In this document: in pieces, positions 8,453 through 17,249 of the stretch | How positions within the stretch are numbered: position 1 is the first letter of the stretch | How the letters are laid out: every line of letters starts with the position of its first letter | Assembly: GCA_022843385.1 (NCBI GenBank) | Contig: JALHNT010000025.1 | Coordinates: forward strand, 1-64,000 | Direction of reading: 5' to 3' | DNA: 64,000 nt | DNA from: Anaerolineae bacterium | GTDB taxonomy: Bacteria > Chloroflexota > Anaerolineae > Aggregatilineales > Phototrophicaceae | Program-made: the position numbers and the translations under genes | Notes under the pieces: model-generated | The model's database searches: none | Seen by the model: the letters and a program-made list of their open reading frames with translations, nothing else | Told to the model about the DNA's origin: nothing

Positions 8453-9304
8453 ATGCCAGACTGGCTGATAACCCTGCTGATTTTAGGGGGAATGGTGCTG
8501 CTGTTGACCTATATGGGTGTTCGCGCCCAGCGGCATTATCGCGCCCAGCAGGCGGCCTTGAAGGTGCTGCGCGAACAGGAGCAACCGCTGAAGCTGTTCG
8601 ACCAGGGCTACGGACTGCGGGCTGAGATTATCACCCTCAATGGTGAGAAGCCACTGATGCTTCAGCATCCACTGTTGTCCCTGAACGCCAATGAGATCAG
8701 TCTGCATGAGAATGAATTGCCCATCCGCGAAGTCGCGCGCTTTCCCCTGAGTCAACTACGCTGATTCGGACGCCCGGAGAAATATCATGATGGGTTGAAT
8801 GCGCTGTGGCTGCACTGGGAGACGCCCGATGGGTGGAAGCTGCTTCGGGTCAAGCTCTGGCGCGGCTCGATGGCCGATTGTGTGCGGCTGCTGAAGTCGG
8901 TCAGCCCGGAGGAACTGGTGACGGCTTACCGGCGACGACGCCCCTATATCCATTGTGGTCCCGAGCCGGCAAACCCAGCCATTCAGGATATTCACGGTGC
9001 CTGGACGCTGGAAGCGCCGCTGTCGATCTATCTGATGCCGCGTTATCTGGTGTTCCTGCGGGGGCAAACCGTATTGCGAGCTATTGCGCTGACAAACATT
9101 GAAGAAGCGGGGACGCTGAAGCGCATCGATCAGCCAGGTGCCGATGGGCTGCTGCGCTTCCGGGCGGAACAGGAAACCCTGGCCTTTGCCCTGCGCGATG
9201 CTGAAGGATTCGCCGCTCAACTGGCTGAAGCAGCGAGGCTCAACCTTGAAGTGCCGCTTGGGCCGAAGCGCAAATCCGATGACTGGGATGACGACTTACA
9301 GTAA
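8453..9304 (+). pseudogene. Membrane-anchored unknown protein split by in-frame TGA
   Basis: Two open stretches (8453-8761 and 8765-9301) lie in the same reading frame, separated only by a TGA at 8762-8764. Read through, the text continues smoothly: ARFPLSQLR, stop, FGRPEKYHDGLNALWLHWE. The second half has no start codon with a ribosome site. I therefore annotate one 283-codon gene with a nonsense codon (TGG to TGA or CGA to TGA would explain it), or a sequencing error. The N-terminus has one membrane helix (WLITLLILGGMVLLLTYMG). The cytoplasmic part, with IYLMPRYLVFL and a conserved-looking RIDQPGADGLLRF segment, is of unknown function. It follows the DUF4442 gene by three bases. Confidence 0.7.
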
Positions 9305-9371
9305 ATCTGGATCAGGCAAAACGGTTCGATAATCTCGTTCAGACATTCAGTTCGTTGATGCTTCGTATACG

Positions 9372-9791
9372 TTAACTGGCAATTCGAAGTTGCGACTGTC
9401 CCATCAGCGCGTTGTGCACTGCGTCCAGCAGGTCATAGGTATCAAACGGCTTGGGCAGATAATCGCTGGCACCCAGGTCAAGGGCGTACATCAGATCGTG
9501 CAGCTCATAGCTGGCTGAGGTGACGATGAAGGGAATATGCCCAAACCGGGCATCCTTACGCACCCGGCGCAGGAAGGTGTAGGCGTCGCTGTCGGCCAGA
9601 TCGACGTTGCAGACGATGACATCGACCATCTGCTGGCGCAGGACAGCGGTGGCGGCCTGGATAGTCTCGGCGCTGGCGGTCTGCCACCCGGCGACTTCCA
9701 TCAGGAAGGACATGCTGCGCAACAAACGAGGCTGATCTTCAATCAGGAGGATGGTCGGTGCTGGATGATTAAGGTTATCCATGATTTTCAT
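9372..9791 (-). CDS. Stand-alone receiver-domain protein lacking phosphoacceptor Asp
   Basis: A 139-residue single-domain protein with the response-regulator receiver fold: ILLIEDQ (acidic E18/D19), switch Thr T91 in FIVTSAS, and YLPKPF with conserved K114. At the phosphoacceptor position, where LDVMMP-like text is expected, the sequence is DVIVCNVDLADSDAYTFL. N62 thus replaces the Asp and the Pro is Ala. Canonical phosphorylation at this site is not possible, so it may act constitutively or by binding. The start could be M4 (9782) instead. It is monocistronic with A+T-rich upstream DNA, and no kinase is adjacent. Confidence 0.85.
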   Translation of the reverse strand: MKIMDNLNHPAPTILLIEDQPRLLRSMSFLMEVAGWQTASAETIQAATAVLRQQMVDVIVCNVDLADSDAYTFLRRVRKDARFGHIPFIVTSASYELHDLMYALDLGASDYLPKPFDTYDLLDAVHNALMGQSQLRIAS

Positions 9792-10115
9792 GCTTTCTCA
9801 ATGAATTTACTTAACCTCACTATACCCTAAAAATGGAACAAATTTTGTAAATTTTTCCTGAATTACAAAACCTGATGTCAACTCTGTCCAGGGCGCTTAC
9901 AGAGTGTCGCCCTATTGTGTGACAGGAACAGGCTTAAGGCAATGGGACTTCAAGGGGATCAGACAACATGACAGGGGGACGATCATGTCCCCCGCGGGAT
10001 CACTCGATTCCAGTGGATCGGTTACAGCATATTCTCTATCGACCGGGTGCCTTCCGGTTCTCCCGCAGGGGCAGGAGGAAGACGATACCGCCGGATCAAA
10101 TGAGGCCTTGGTGTT
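9792..10115. other. Intergenic region with TTTTGTAA inverted repeat
   Basis: About 320 bases between the receiver gene start and the SDR gene end. The part next to 9791 is A+T-rich and contains TTTTGTAA (9843-9850) and TTACAAAA (9863-9870), a perfect 8-bp inverted repeat spaced by 12 bases. It is suitably placed to be an operator or promoter element of the receiver gene. No gene is seen in the rest. Confidence 0.4.
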
Positions 10116-10883
10116 CTATCGGCTCGACATGCGCACGGCTCCATCCAACCGGATCACCTCACCATTGAGGAAGGGATTCTCGATGATGCTCTGTGCCAGT
10201 TGGGCGTATTCAGCCGGGCGGCCCAGGCGCGGCGGGAACGGCACCTGCTGACTGAGCGACTGGCGCGCTTCCTCTGGCAGCAGCGCCACCATCGGTGTAT
10301 CGAAGATGCCAGGAGCGATAGTCATCACGCGGATTCCCAGGCGCGCCAGATCGCGGGCAATCGGCAGCGTCATGCCGACGATGCCACCCTTCGAGGCCGA
10401 ATAGGCGGCCTGACCAATCTGCCCATCGAAGGCGGCGACCGAGGCGGTGTTGATGATGATACCGCGCTCACCTTCGGCATTGGGCGTATTCTGCGCCATG
10501 CGGAAGGCGGCCAACCGGATGACGTTGAAGGTACCAATCAGGTTGATCCTGATGACCGTTTCGAACAAGTCGAGCGGATGTGACCCTTCCTTGCTGATGG
10601 TGCGCGACGCCCAGCCGACGCCAGCACAGTTGACGACGATGCTCACGCCGCCAAAGGCTTCATCAGCCAGATGGACGGCGGCGGTCACATCGGCTTCGCT
10701 GGTGACATCGGCCCGGGCAAAACGAGCGCTTTCGCCCAGTTCGCTCGCTAACGCTTGACCGCGATCAGCATCCCGATCCAGGATGATGGCTTTGGCCCCG
10801 GCTGTGACAAAGCGCCGCACACAGGCTTCGCCCAAACCAGATGCGCCGCCACTCACCAGTGCCACACTGTTCGTTAGATTCAT
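10116..10883 (-). CDS. SDR, 3-hydroxyacyl-CoA dehydrogenase type-2-like
   Basis: A 255-residue classical short-chain dehydrogenase/reductase. The NAD-binding Rossmann motif is SGGASGLGEA (11-20), the second block is NCAGVG, and the catalytic tetrad is carried by INTAS and YSASKGG. Extended similarity to the HSD10-type 3-hydroxyacyl-CoA dehydrogenases is visible in FNVIRLAAFRMAQNTPN, GERGIIINTASVAAFDGQIG and the C-terminal NGEVIRLDGAVRM. That suggests NAD-dependent oxidation of 3-hydroxyacyl-CoA in fatty-acid or branched-chain catabolism. The substrate is not proven by the sequence. It is monocistronic. Confidence 0.88.
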   Translation of the reverse strand: MNLTNSVALVSGGASGLGEACVRRFVTAGAKAIILDRDADRGQALASELGESARFARADVTSEADVTAAVHLADEAFGGVSIVVNCAGVGWASRTISKEGSHPLDLFETVIRINLIGTFNVIRLAAFRMAQNTPNAEGERGIIINTASVAAFDGQIGQAAYSASKGGIVGMTLPIARDLARLGIRVMTIAPGIFDTPMVALLPEEARQSLSQQVPFPPRLGRPAEYAQLAQSIIENPFLNGEVIRLDGAVRMSSR

Positions 10884-11063
10884 GATGATGATCCCTCAAT
10901 AAATATCCTTTGACCGGAGTGTAAAGACAAACCGACGCCTTTGCAAACGCGCGCTGGTGGTGCCACGAGTCAGGATGAGAGAGTGTAGGTTATTGAGTTG
11001 ATCTTCGCTGGCGCAGAGCGAGTCACCCTGATCGAGCGGCACTTGTACCGTGTGCCTGATGGA

Positions 11064-12668
11064 TCACTCGACGCGCTGATAGAGCAACATACCCGTCCCG
11101 TAGAACTCAGTTGGAACCTCGCGGATACGGCGGTAGTCGGAGCGAAACGTCTCATTCTGTTCCAGCCCCAAACGCACCATCGATTCCATTGCAATCAGAT
11201 ATTCAGGTTGATAATCGAGGATGAGCTGCGGAGGAATAGCGTAATTCTGTCCCTCAGGGATGAGCGCAGCCGGGACAGGATAATAGCCCGACACATTGGC
11301 CGTCACCAGGCCGACCGTATCCAGGATAGTCGCGCGGCTGAAGTAGCCAACCGCCCCAATATCACCGGATGCAACCAGGGTGGTCTCGGTAATGCCATAA
11401 TTGGTGCGTAGATCGGTGGCGACATCCTGATAGAGCAGCTCGATCTTATGCCAGGCCATGGCCGGTGCCGGGCGATCAGGACCGTGATCCGGGTGTAACT
11501 CCCAGGAATTGAGCGAGGTTGCCATCCAGATGAGGCCGATCATGGCAAGGATTCCCGCTGCCGGCAGGGGCAGCGTGGATGACTCATTGCGGCGGAACCG
11601 TTGGGCAATACTGAAAAGAATCGACCAGATCCCCAGAAAGATACCAAGCATAAGCCCGATCAGCGGCGGGGTCAGATACCAGCGAAAGATCAGGGGATTG
11701 GCTACCGAAAACACCGTTGCATATAACCAGGGGTAGATCAGCAATGGCAGCAGACGTGGCGCATGGCGCAGGGCAAACAACAGGCCGATCAGGCTCAGGG
11801 TCAGATAGAGCAGCCCCAGCACCGGGATCAGGACACCACCATCTGCTTCGAAGAATGGGGTAGCAAAGCTCTGAATGAAGAGGATCATGGCTGAGTTGGG
11901 AGGCATGATATAGGCAACTGATTTGGCCCCCAATGAACGAGGAAAGAGTACACCGAAGTAAACCAGACTGAAGATCAGCCAGGGCAGCAGAGTCAGGCCG
12001 AACGCCAGCCATGTCTGCCAGGGAAAACGATGGATGAACGGCTTCCCCTGACGAGCGGTTGTTCGATACTCACCGATCATCTGTGCCAGGAACAATGGCC
12101 CTATCCAGATCAACGAGTCGATGCGGGTCAGCACACCAAGCGCCGCCAGCACACCGAGCAGGATCAGTCGCCAGCGGGCAAGCCAGGGGCGAAACGGAAG
12201 GACATAGACAGCGGTCGCGCTGACCATCCACAACAGATTCAGGCTGGTTTCCATGCCGCCTACAGCAAAAGTTACACTACGCGGGGCAACCGCCCACAAA
12301 AGCGATGGGATGGCGCTTAACCCGATATGTCCGGTCACATGACGGAGAATAGCATACAACAGGATGCATAGCAGGCCGTCGGCCAGTGCGCTGACCACCA
12401 GGGCGTACCAGGGGAAATCCTGACCACCCGTTACCCCACCGATAGCGGCCATCAGCAGCGTGAACAACGGGGTCGTGGTGCCGAGCGTGGGTGGCTGACC
12501 AAGGTTATATAGAAAACCATGCCCTTCGACAATGTTACGGGCATAGCGAAAGGTGATGAAGGCATCATCGATGGTGCGCGGCGTAGGCAGAAGGCGTGCC
12601 ACGACCGCCGCGGTAAACACGAGTATGCTGATTGCCAATCCCATGCGGCGCATCGATTGCTCTACCAT
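11064..12668 (-). CDS. GT-C-type membrane glycosyltransferase (PMT/ArnT-like)
   Basis: A 534-residue polytopic membrane protein with about 10-12 hydrophobic helices. After the first helix comes PTPRTIDDAFITFRYARN, the acidic first-loop motif typical of GT-C transferases that use polyprenyl-phosphate sugar donors. GHGFLYNLG and a GGMETSL loop are shared with uncharacterised bacterial mannosyltransferase-like proteins. A soluble C-terminal part (about 410-534) faces the outside. The protein probably glycosylates surface proteins or glycans; donor and acceptor are unknown. It is monocistronic between SDR and DinB genes transcribed the same way. Confidence 0.75.
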   Translation of the reverse strand: MVEQSMRRMGLAISILVFTAAVVARLLPTPRTIDDAFITFRYARNIVEGHGFLYNLGQPPTLGTTTPLFTLLMAAIGGVTGGQDFPWYALVVSALADGLLCILLYAILRHVTGHIGLSAIPSLLWAVAPRSVTFAVGGMETSLNLLWMVSATAVYVLPFRPWLARWRLILLGVLAALGVLTRIDSLIWIGPLFLAQMIGEYRTTARQGKPFIHRFPWQTWLAFGLTLLPWLIFSLVYFGVLFPRSLGAKSVAYIMPPNSAMILFIQSFATPFFEADGGVLIPVLGLLYLTLSLIGLLFALRHAPRLLPLLIYPWLYATVFSVANPLIFRWYLTPPLIGLMLGIFLGIWSILFSIAQRFRRNESSTLPLPAAGILAMIGLIWMATSLNSWELHPDHGPDRPAPAMAWHKIELLYQDVATDLRTNYGITETTLVASGDIGAVGYFSRATILDTVGLVTANVSGYYPVPAALIPEGQNYAIPPQLILDYQPEYLIAMESMVRLGLEQNETFRSDYRRIREVPTEFYGTGMLLYQRVE

Positions 12669-12784
12669 TCATTATTTGAACACTCTTTAGGAATTATAGG
12701 TCATAAGGCTGTTTATGACCCTTCAGATAGGAAGCGCATGGCTGTGTTGGCTGCTTCACTACATAACCCCTGCTGTCGATCACC

Positions 12785-13294
12785 CTACTCGTCCGGGTGA
12801 TCCCAGGTGTAGAGGGTGTAATCCTGTTCCAGTGTGCGCCCGCCCACCGCATGTAGCGCCGCCAGGATTTGCGCCCGATGATCGGTGCTGTGGTTAAGCG
12901 TCTGCGTCAATACCTCCCATAAGCGCATCCGGCGTGGTTCGGTGCCGGTTTTGGTGATGTACTGATACTCAATCCAGCGCGTCAGATCGCCATCAGACAA
13001 CGTCGCCAGATAGGCATGCCAGTCGCGGCCGATCTCGTCCCAACGAGCGCGGATCAGGTCACGAGTGGGATAGGCATCGGCTTTGGGGAGGCTCTCCGGG
13101 TTGATGCCGTGCGCCCGCGAGTACCATAACAGCTCCACAGCCATCGTGTGCACCACCTGCCGATGCACCGAGCCGATTGAGTAAGCGTTGGGTTGGGTGA
13201 ACTGCTCGTCGCTCAGGTCGATCACCGCCGCCCAGACGCGCCGGTTCATCCAGTCGTTATAAGCGAACATCCGCTGGAAATAATGGAGATTCAT
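12785..13294 (-). CDS. DinB-family four-helix metal-binding protein
   Basis: A 169-residue protein with the DinB/YfiT-like architecture. It starts MNLHYFQRMFAYNDWMNRRV and has a first His in the VHRQVVHTM helix followed by ELLWYSRAHG. The paired His motif in NHSTDHRAQIL lies near residue 145. The family binds a divalent metal via three His and includes thiol transferases; individual functions are mostly unknown. The length is normal. The gene follows an FmdB-like gene whose terminator lies at 13331-13351, so it probably has its own promoter in the short gap. Confidence 0.88.
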   Translation of the reverse strand: MNLHYFQRMFAYNDWMNRRVWAAVIDLSDEQFTQPNAYSIGSVHRQVVHTMAVELLWYSRAHGINPESLPKADAYPTRDLIRARWDEIGRDWHAYLATLSDGDLTRWIEYQYITKTGTEPRRMRLWEVLTQTLNHSTDHRAQILAALHAVGGRTLEQDYTLYTWDHPDE

Positions 13295-13330
13295 GGCCTT
13301 CTCTTTCTGTACAGTGGGCGGCTATGGAAT

Positions 13331-13351
13331 AAAAAACCCCCTGAACGGGGG
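13331..13351 (-). terminator. Rho-independent terminator of the FmdB-like gene
   Basis: On the minus strand CCCCC, loop GTTCA, GGGGG is followed directly by TTTTTT. It lies about 30 bases downstream of the FmdB-like stop codon and upstream of the DinB start. Confidence 0.88.
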
Positions 13352-13382
13352 CATTGGAACCAAACCAACATACCGAACCGGG

Positions 13383-13691
13383 TCAGTCCGCAGCAGCAAC
13401 CTGAGGGGTAGTCGAGGCAGTCGAAGTCGTCTCAGTCTTGGCGGCAGGAGCAGCAGGGGTCTCGGTCTTGGTTTCGCCATCTTTCTTGGGCGGGGTGCTC
13501 ATCGTGCTTTTCGATGAACTCTTGCTGTCATTGATATAGAAACCCGATCCCTTGAAGATCACCCCAGCGGCCTGCACCACGCGCGATACACGCTGCCCGC
13601 TCTCCGGATCAACCGTCAGCGGTTCATCAACAAAACGCTGCTTGACATCAAAGGTTGTGCCATCTTCACGGCGATACGTATAGATCGGCAT
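13383..13691 (-). CDS. FmdB-like protein without zinc-ribbon cysteines
   Basis: The ATG at 13691, preceded by GAGGGTGG, begins MPIYTYRREDG, the family start (usually MPIYEYRCxxC). The 102-residue product keeps the FmdB core order: VKQRFVDEPLTVDPESG, RVSRVVQAAGVIFKGSGFY and INDSKSS. However, all four ribbon cysteines are replaced (RRED for CxxC, DPESGQ for CxxCG). The C-terminal half is low-complexity Lys/Thr/Ala. FmdB-type proteins are small putative regulators of amide metabolism genes; loss of metal binding suggests a changed role. The open frame upstream of 13691 is not supported. Confidence 0.75.
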   Translation of the reverse strand: MPIYTYRREDGTTFDVKQRFVDEPLTVDPESGQRVSRVVQAAGVIFKGSGFYINDSKSSSKSTMSTPPKKDGETKTETPAAPAAKTETTSTASTTPQVAAAD

Positions 13692-13835
13692 ATTGCTACC
13701 ACCCTCACATCGACTACACAAAGCATTCCCTATCATACAACGATTTTTGGCACTGTCTATAGAGGAGTGCTAATTTCTTATGAAACTCCTATGCTATCAT
13801 GAAGCCGAACCACTATCGTGAAAAGAGCATCCATC

Positions 13836-14594
13836 GTGACCACCCTTCTCGTAACCAATGATGACGGCGTTCATGCCCCCGGCCTGCTGGCGCTGGTACA
13901 GGCCATGCGGACGCTGGGCGAGGTCGGCGTGATTGCCCCGGCCAGCAACCAGAGCGCCATCGGCCACAAGAAAACCCTGTTCCAGGATATCGCTATCCAC
14001 GAAGCGGAGTTAGCGGACGGGACTCCAGCGCAGGCGGTTGCCAGCTCGCCGGCTGACTGCATCGCCCTGGCCGCGCTGGGGTTGACGCGCTGGCCGCCTC
14101 GTCTGGTGGTCTCAGGCATCAATCGTGGGGCCAACATGGGGCAGGATGTGACCTACAGCGGCACCGTGACCGCCGCGCTGGAGGCGACCATCTGCGGTGT
14201 CCCGGCAGTGGCGGTATCGCTGGATAACCGCCAGGCAGATACAGTCGAAGCCTATGCGACAGCCGCGCAGATTGCGGTTCAGGTTGTCCGTGCGGTGATC
14301 GAGCGGGGTTTGCCACCGCTGACCATCCTGAACCTGAATGTTCCAGCCGGCGATCAGATCAAAGGCTTGCGGCTTACGCGCCAGGGAGTGCGCGTCTACC
14401 GCGACCAACTGGAACGAGAGGGCAACATCGTACGCATCGTCGGCGAGGAACCCACCGGATTGCTGGAAGAAGAAGGAACCGACATGTGGGCAGTGCATCA
14501 GGGCTACGCCAGCCTGACGCCGATTGATCTCGACCTGACGGCGCACCGCTTCATCGCCGATCTGGCCGCCTGGGATATTGCGCTGCCGCGTTAG
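13836..14594 (+). CDS. surE: 5'/3'-nucleotidase SurE
   Basis: SurE is a metal-dependent survival-protein phosphatase acting on nucleoside monophosphates. Motifs seen are LLVTNDDGVHAPG (metal-binding D-D pair), VIAPASNQSA, ASSPADC, VSGINRGANMGQDVTYSGT (catalytic and metal-loop Asn/Ser) and AAALEATICGVPAVAVSL-like text. The C-terminal LTRQGVRVY and D-x-W-A stretches follow. The GTG at 13836 gives MTTLLVTNDDG, matching family starts; a GTG at 13818 would add six residues. Length about 252 is typical. The 3' end overlaps the convergent citrate synthase gene by four bases. Confidence 0.95.
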   Translation: MTTLLVTNDDGVHAPGLLALVQAMRTLGEVGVIAPASNQSAIGHKKTLFQDIAIHEAELADGTPAQAVASSPADCIALAALGLTRWPPRLVVSGINRGANMGQDVTYSGTVTAALEATICGVPAVAVSLDNRQADTVEAYATAAQIAVQVVRAVIERGLPPLTILNLNVPAGDQIKGLRLTRQGVRVYRDQLEREGNIVRIVGEEPTGLLEEEGTDMWAVHQGYASLTPIDLDLTAHRFIADLAAWDIALPR

Positions 14595-15760
14595 AGCTGT
14601 GGAGGCGGACCACTGTAGCGGGCGCGGGGGCGGATGAGCTGCCCCGACTCGTACTGTTCGATAGCGTGACCGATCCAACCGGCTGTCCGTCCCAGGGCGA
14701 ACAGTGCCAGCGCCGCGCCCTCTGGCAAATTCAGCACCGCTTCCAGCGCCGCCAGCGCATAATCAATCGTCGGTGCTTTGCCCGTCAGTTGGAACACCTG
14801 CCAGGCCGCCGCATTGATCCGCAGCAGCAGTGGATGATTGGCGCAGCTTTCATTCAGCAGATCGAAGAGGATGGTCGCACGGGGATCACCGTCGGGATAG
14901 AGGGGATGTCCGAAACCGGGGATGCCCTCACCGCGCCGCAGCCGGGCACTGATCCCTTTCTCCACGGATTCGTGTGCCACCAGTTCAGGCAGGAAAGCGC
15001 TCACTCGCTCGGTATGCCCACCGTGCCGGAAGCCTTGCAGCGTGGCTAACCCGGCCTGCACCACCGCATACGGATGGGCTTCAGCGGAGGCAGCGATGCG
15101 AGCAGCGAACGACGAGGCATTCAGTTCATGATCGGCGCACACAATCAGCGCAGCATTGAACAGACGCGCCTGTCCGGGTGACCAGGCTGCTGCCAGTGAA
15201 TCAGCAATCGGCAGCGCGACATCATTCAATGGGATCAGCGCGCCCAGCAGCAACCGCAGGATGCGCCCGCCAACCCTGGCTAGATTCGCGGCGGTCAGGT
15301 CAAAGGCTGCCAGATCATGTGCGGTCGCCAGCGCCACCTGCATCGAGGCCATGAATGATAGTCCAGCCATGGGTGCCGAAGTGACTGGCGGCTCAGCAGA
15401 GAGCGGTTGCAGTTGCCCTGTCCAGATCAGCGCAGCCACTGTTTCAAATGCCTGCCGCTGCGCCAGTTCGCTCACATCGTAACCGCGATAATAGAGGCGA
15501 TGATCGGCGATCAGCGTGATGGCCGAATCGAGCAGAGGGACGCCCCAGTGCAGCGCTTCCTCGACCACTTTGGCCGGATCGCGCCGCTGTTCCTGCCGCT
15601 GCGCCAGCCTGTCTACATCCTCCGTCAAATAACGGCGCTGGCGCGTGCTGCTATCCAGCGATTCAGAACGGATCAGGCCTCGGCTGACATAGGCGTAGAG
15701 TGTGGCTTCCTTGATGTTGAGCCGGTCACAGGCTTCCTTTGCGCTCAGGTAGCGTGACAC
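14591..15760 (-). CDS. Citrate/methylcitrate synthase with N-terminal MerR-like HTH
   Basis: A 389-residue fusion. Residues 4-55 are an excisionase/MerR-type winged helix (YLSAKEACDRLNIKEATLYA, then RGLIRSE and RRYLTEDVDRL). From about 65 on is a citrate synthase fold with H211 (ADHELNASSF), H285 (PGFGHPLYPDGDPRA) and D333 (APTIDYALAAL) at the three catalytic positions. The enzyme would condense acetyl- or propionyl-CoA with oxaloacetate; the HTH suggests DNA binding tied to substrate level. HTH-citrate synthases are known in other bacteria but are poorly characterised. The GTG start overlaps the kinase stop by one base (TAGTG), indicating translational coupling to the upstream histidine kinase. 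Confidence 0.9.
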   Translation of the reverse strand: MSRYLSAKEACDRLNIKEATLYAYVSRGLIRSESLDSSTRQRRYLTEDVDRLAQRQEQRRDPAKVVEEALHWGVPLLDSAITLIADHRLYYRGYDVSELAQRQAFETVAALIWTGQLQPLSAEPPVTSAPMAGLSFMASMQVALATAHDLAAFDLTAANLARVGGRILRLLLGALIPLNDVALPIADSLAAAWSPGQARLFNAALIVCADHELNASSFAARIAASAEAHPYAVVQAGLATLQGFRHGGHTERVSAFLPELVAHESVEKGISARLRRGEGIPGFGHPLYPDGDPRATILFDLLNESCANHPLLLRINAAAWQVFQLTGKAPTIDYALAALEAVLNLPEGAALALFALGRTAGWIGHAIEQYESGQLIRPRARYSGPPPQL

Positions 15761-17022
15761 TAGCCCTCCGCCAGCGGCAGGGTGAAGGTGAAGGTTGAAC
15801 CCTGCCCCAGACCAGCGCTTTCGGCCCAGATGCGCCCGCCATGCACATCGATCAGGGCGCGGGCGATGCTCAAGCCAATGCCCATCCCGCCGAAGCGCCG
15901 TGTCATCGGGTCTTCAACCTGATAGAACTTCTCAAAGATGCGGTCAAGCTGATCGGCTTCCAGCCCGATGCCGGTATCGGTCACGCTGATCCATGCTTCG
16001 CGCAGATCCTCATGGATCTCAGCCCGAACCGTGATTTCTCCCGGCTCGGTGGTGAAGCGGACAGCATTGCCCAGGATATTGCCCAGCGCCATGCCAATAC
16101 GGATGCGATCAATATTGACCTGTAACCCTGGCGGAAGTTCCAGACGGAGATGATGGCCGTTGGCCTCGACCACACTGTTCACATCGTGCACCGCGTCCTG
16201 TACCACCGCCTCCAGCGCCACCACCTCGCGCCGCAGATCGGATTCCTTCTGCTGAAGGTAGCGCAGGTTCATCAGGTCTTCGATGATATGGCGCAGTTGC
16301 AGCCCGCTTTCCATCACCTTCTCGGCATGGGCGCGCAGCCGGTTATCGGTCTCGTCACGCAAAAAGCTGGCATAACCCAGGATAATCGCCAGCGGCGTCC
16401 GCAGTTCGTGTGAGGCGATGGCGATGAAGTCGCTCTTCAGTTTATCCAGTTCGCTCAGTTCCTGGTTGGCGTTCTTCATATCGATAATCATCTGGGCGGT
16501 GCCAATGGCAACCGCTGCCTGTGAAGTCAGCACCGCGATGTGGTCGTGATCGTCGGTCGTCCACGGCGGCTTGATCTTATTGACCACCTCCAGCACGCCA
16601 ATCACCCGTTCATTCCAGCGCATCGGCACGGCCAGCAGCGAACGGGTGGTGAAATCCTGCTGCTCATCGACTTTGTCATAATGGGTTTCGCTCTGGCGAA
16701 TATCGTCCACCTGAATGATGCGGTTCTCCGTCAGGCAGGTGCCGGCCACACTGCCCGTCAGCGGAACCAGCAGACCGATCAGCCCCGCTGCACTCTGATC
16801 GCTGGTGGTGGCAGTGAAACGCAGTTTCTGTTCACGCTCATCCCACAACAATACCGAAGCACTTTCAGCTTCTGTGATCGCGACTGCTGCATCCATGAGA
16901 TACGTCAGCAGCGGGTCTAATTCGAAGGTCGAGTTGAGAACGATGCTGATCTCGGCCAGCCGGTTAAGGACATTGACCTTACGTTCCAGATAGCGGTTCC
17001 GTTCCTGTAGATCCAAGCCCAT
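15760..17022 (-). CDS. GAF-domain sensor histidine kinase
   Basis: The ATG at 17022 is chosen because AAAGGA lies eight bases upstream and a coiled start (MGLDLQERNRYLERKVNVL) follows; the longer frame to 17229 has no support. The 420-residue soluble kinase contains a GAF domain (about 20-170) with VLLWDEREQKLRF and LLAVPMRWNERVIGVLEVVN. A HisKA domain follows with H-box IASHELRTPLAIILGY. The HATPase has the N box (GNILGNAVRFT), G1 (DTGIGL), F box (IFEKFYQ) and G2 (FGGMGIGLSIA). No membrane segment is seen, so it should sense a cytosolic ligand or redox state. It is coupled to the HTH-citrate synthase gene; no partner response regulator is nearby. Confidence 0.92.
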   Translation of the reverse strand: MGLDLQERNRYLERKVNVLNRLAEISIVLNSTFELDPLLTYLMDAAVAITEAESASVLLWDEREQKLRFTATTSDQSAAGLIGLLVPLTGSVAGTCLTENRIIQVDDIRQSETHYDKVDEQQDFTTRSLLAVPMRWNERVIGVLEVVNKIKPPWTTDDHDHIAVLTSQAAVAIGTAQMIIDMKNANQELSELDKLKSDFIAIASHELRTPLAIILGYASFLRDETDNRLRAHAEKVMESGLQLRHIIEDLMNLRYLQQKESDLRREVVALEAVVQDAVHDVNSVVEANGHHLRLELPPGLQVNIDRIRIGMALGNILGNAVRFTTEPGEITVRAEIHEDLREAWISVTDTGIGLEADQLDRIFEKFYQVEDPMTRRFGGMGIGLSIARALIDVHGGRIWAESAGLGQGSTFTFTLPLAEG

Positions 17023-17249
17023 AGAGCAAATCCTTTGTAGAAACCTGTCCACCGGCGATGCCTGTCTGTTGAAAAGTGTAGCACCTTCTGGGAAATTGCG
17101 GGTATTGAAATCAGTATCCTGGAATCCGTTTGTATATAAGATAGTCGTTTTAGTAGGGGGTGTTGAAACTGTCGAAAACTCTGTAATGCGCAGCTTCATC
17201 AGGGATATATTTCGCAGGGTTGACCCCATCTGACCCGCTATATCACAGG

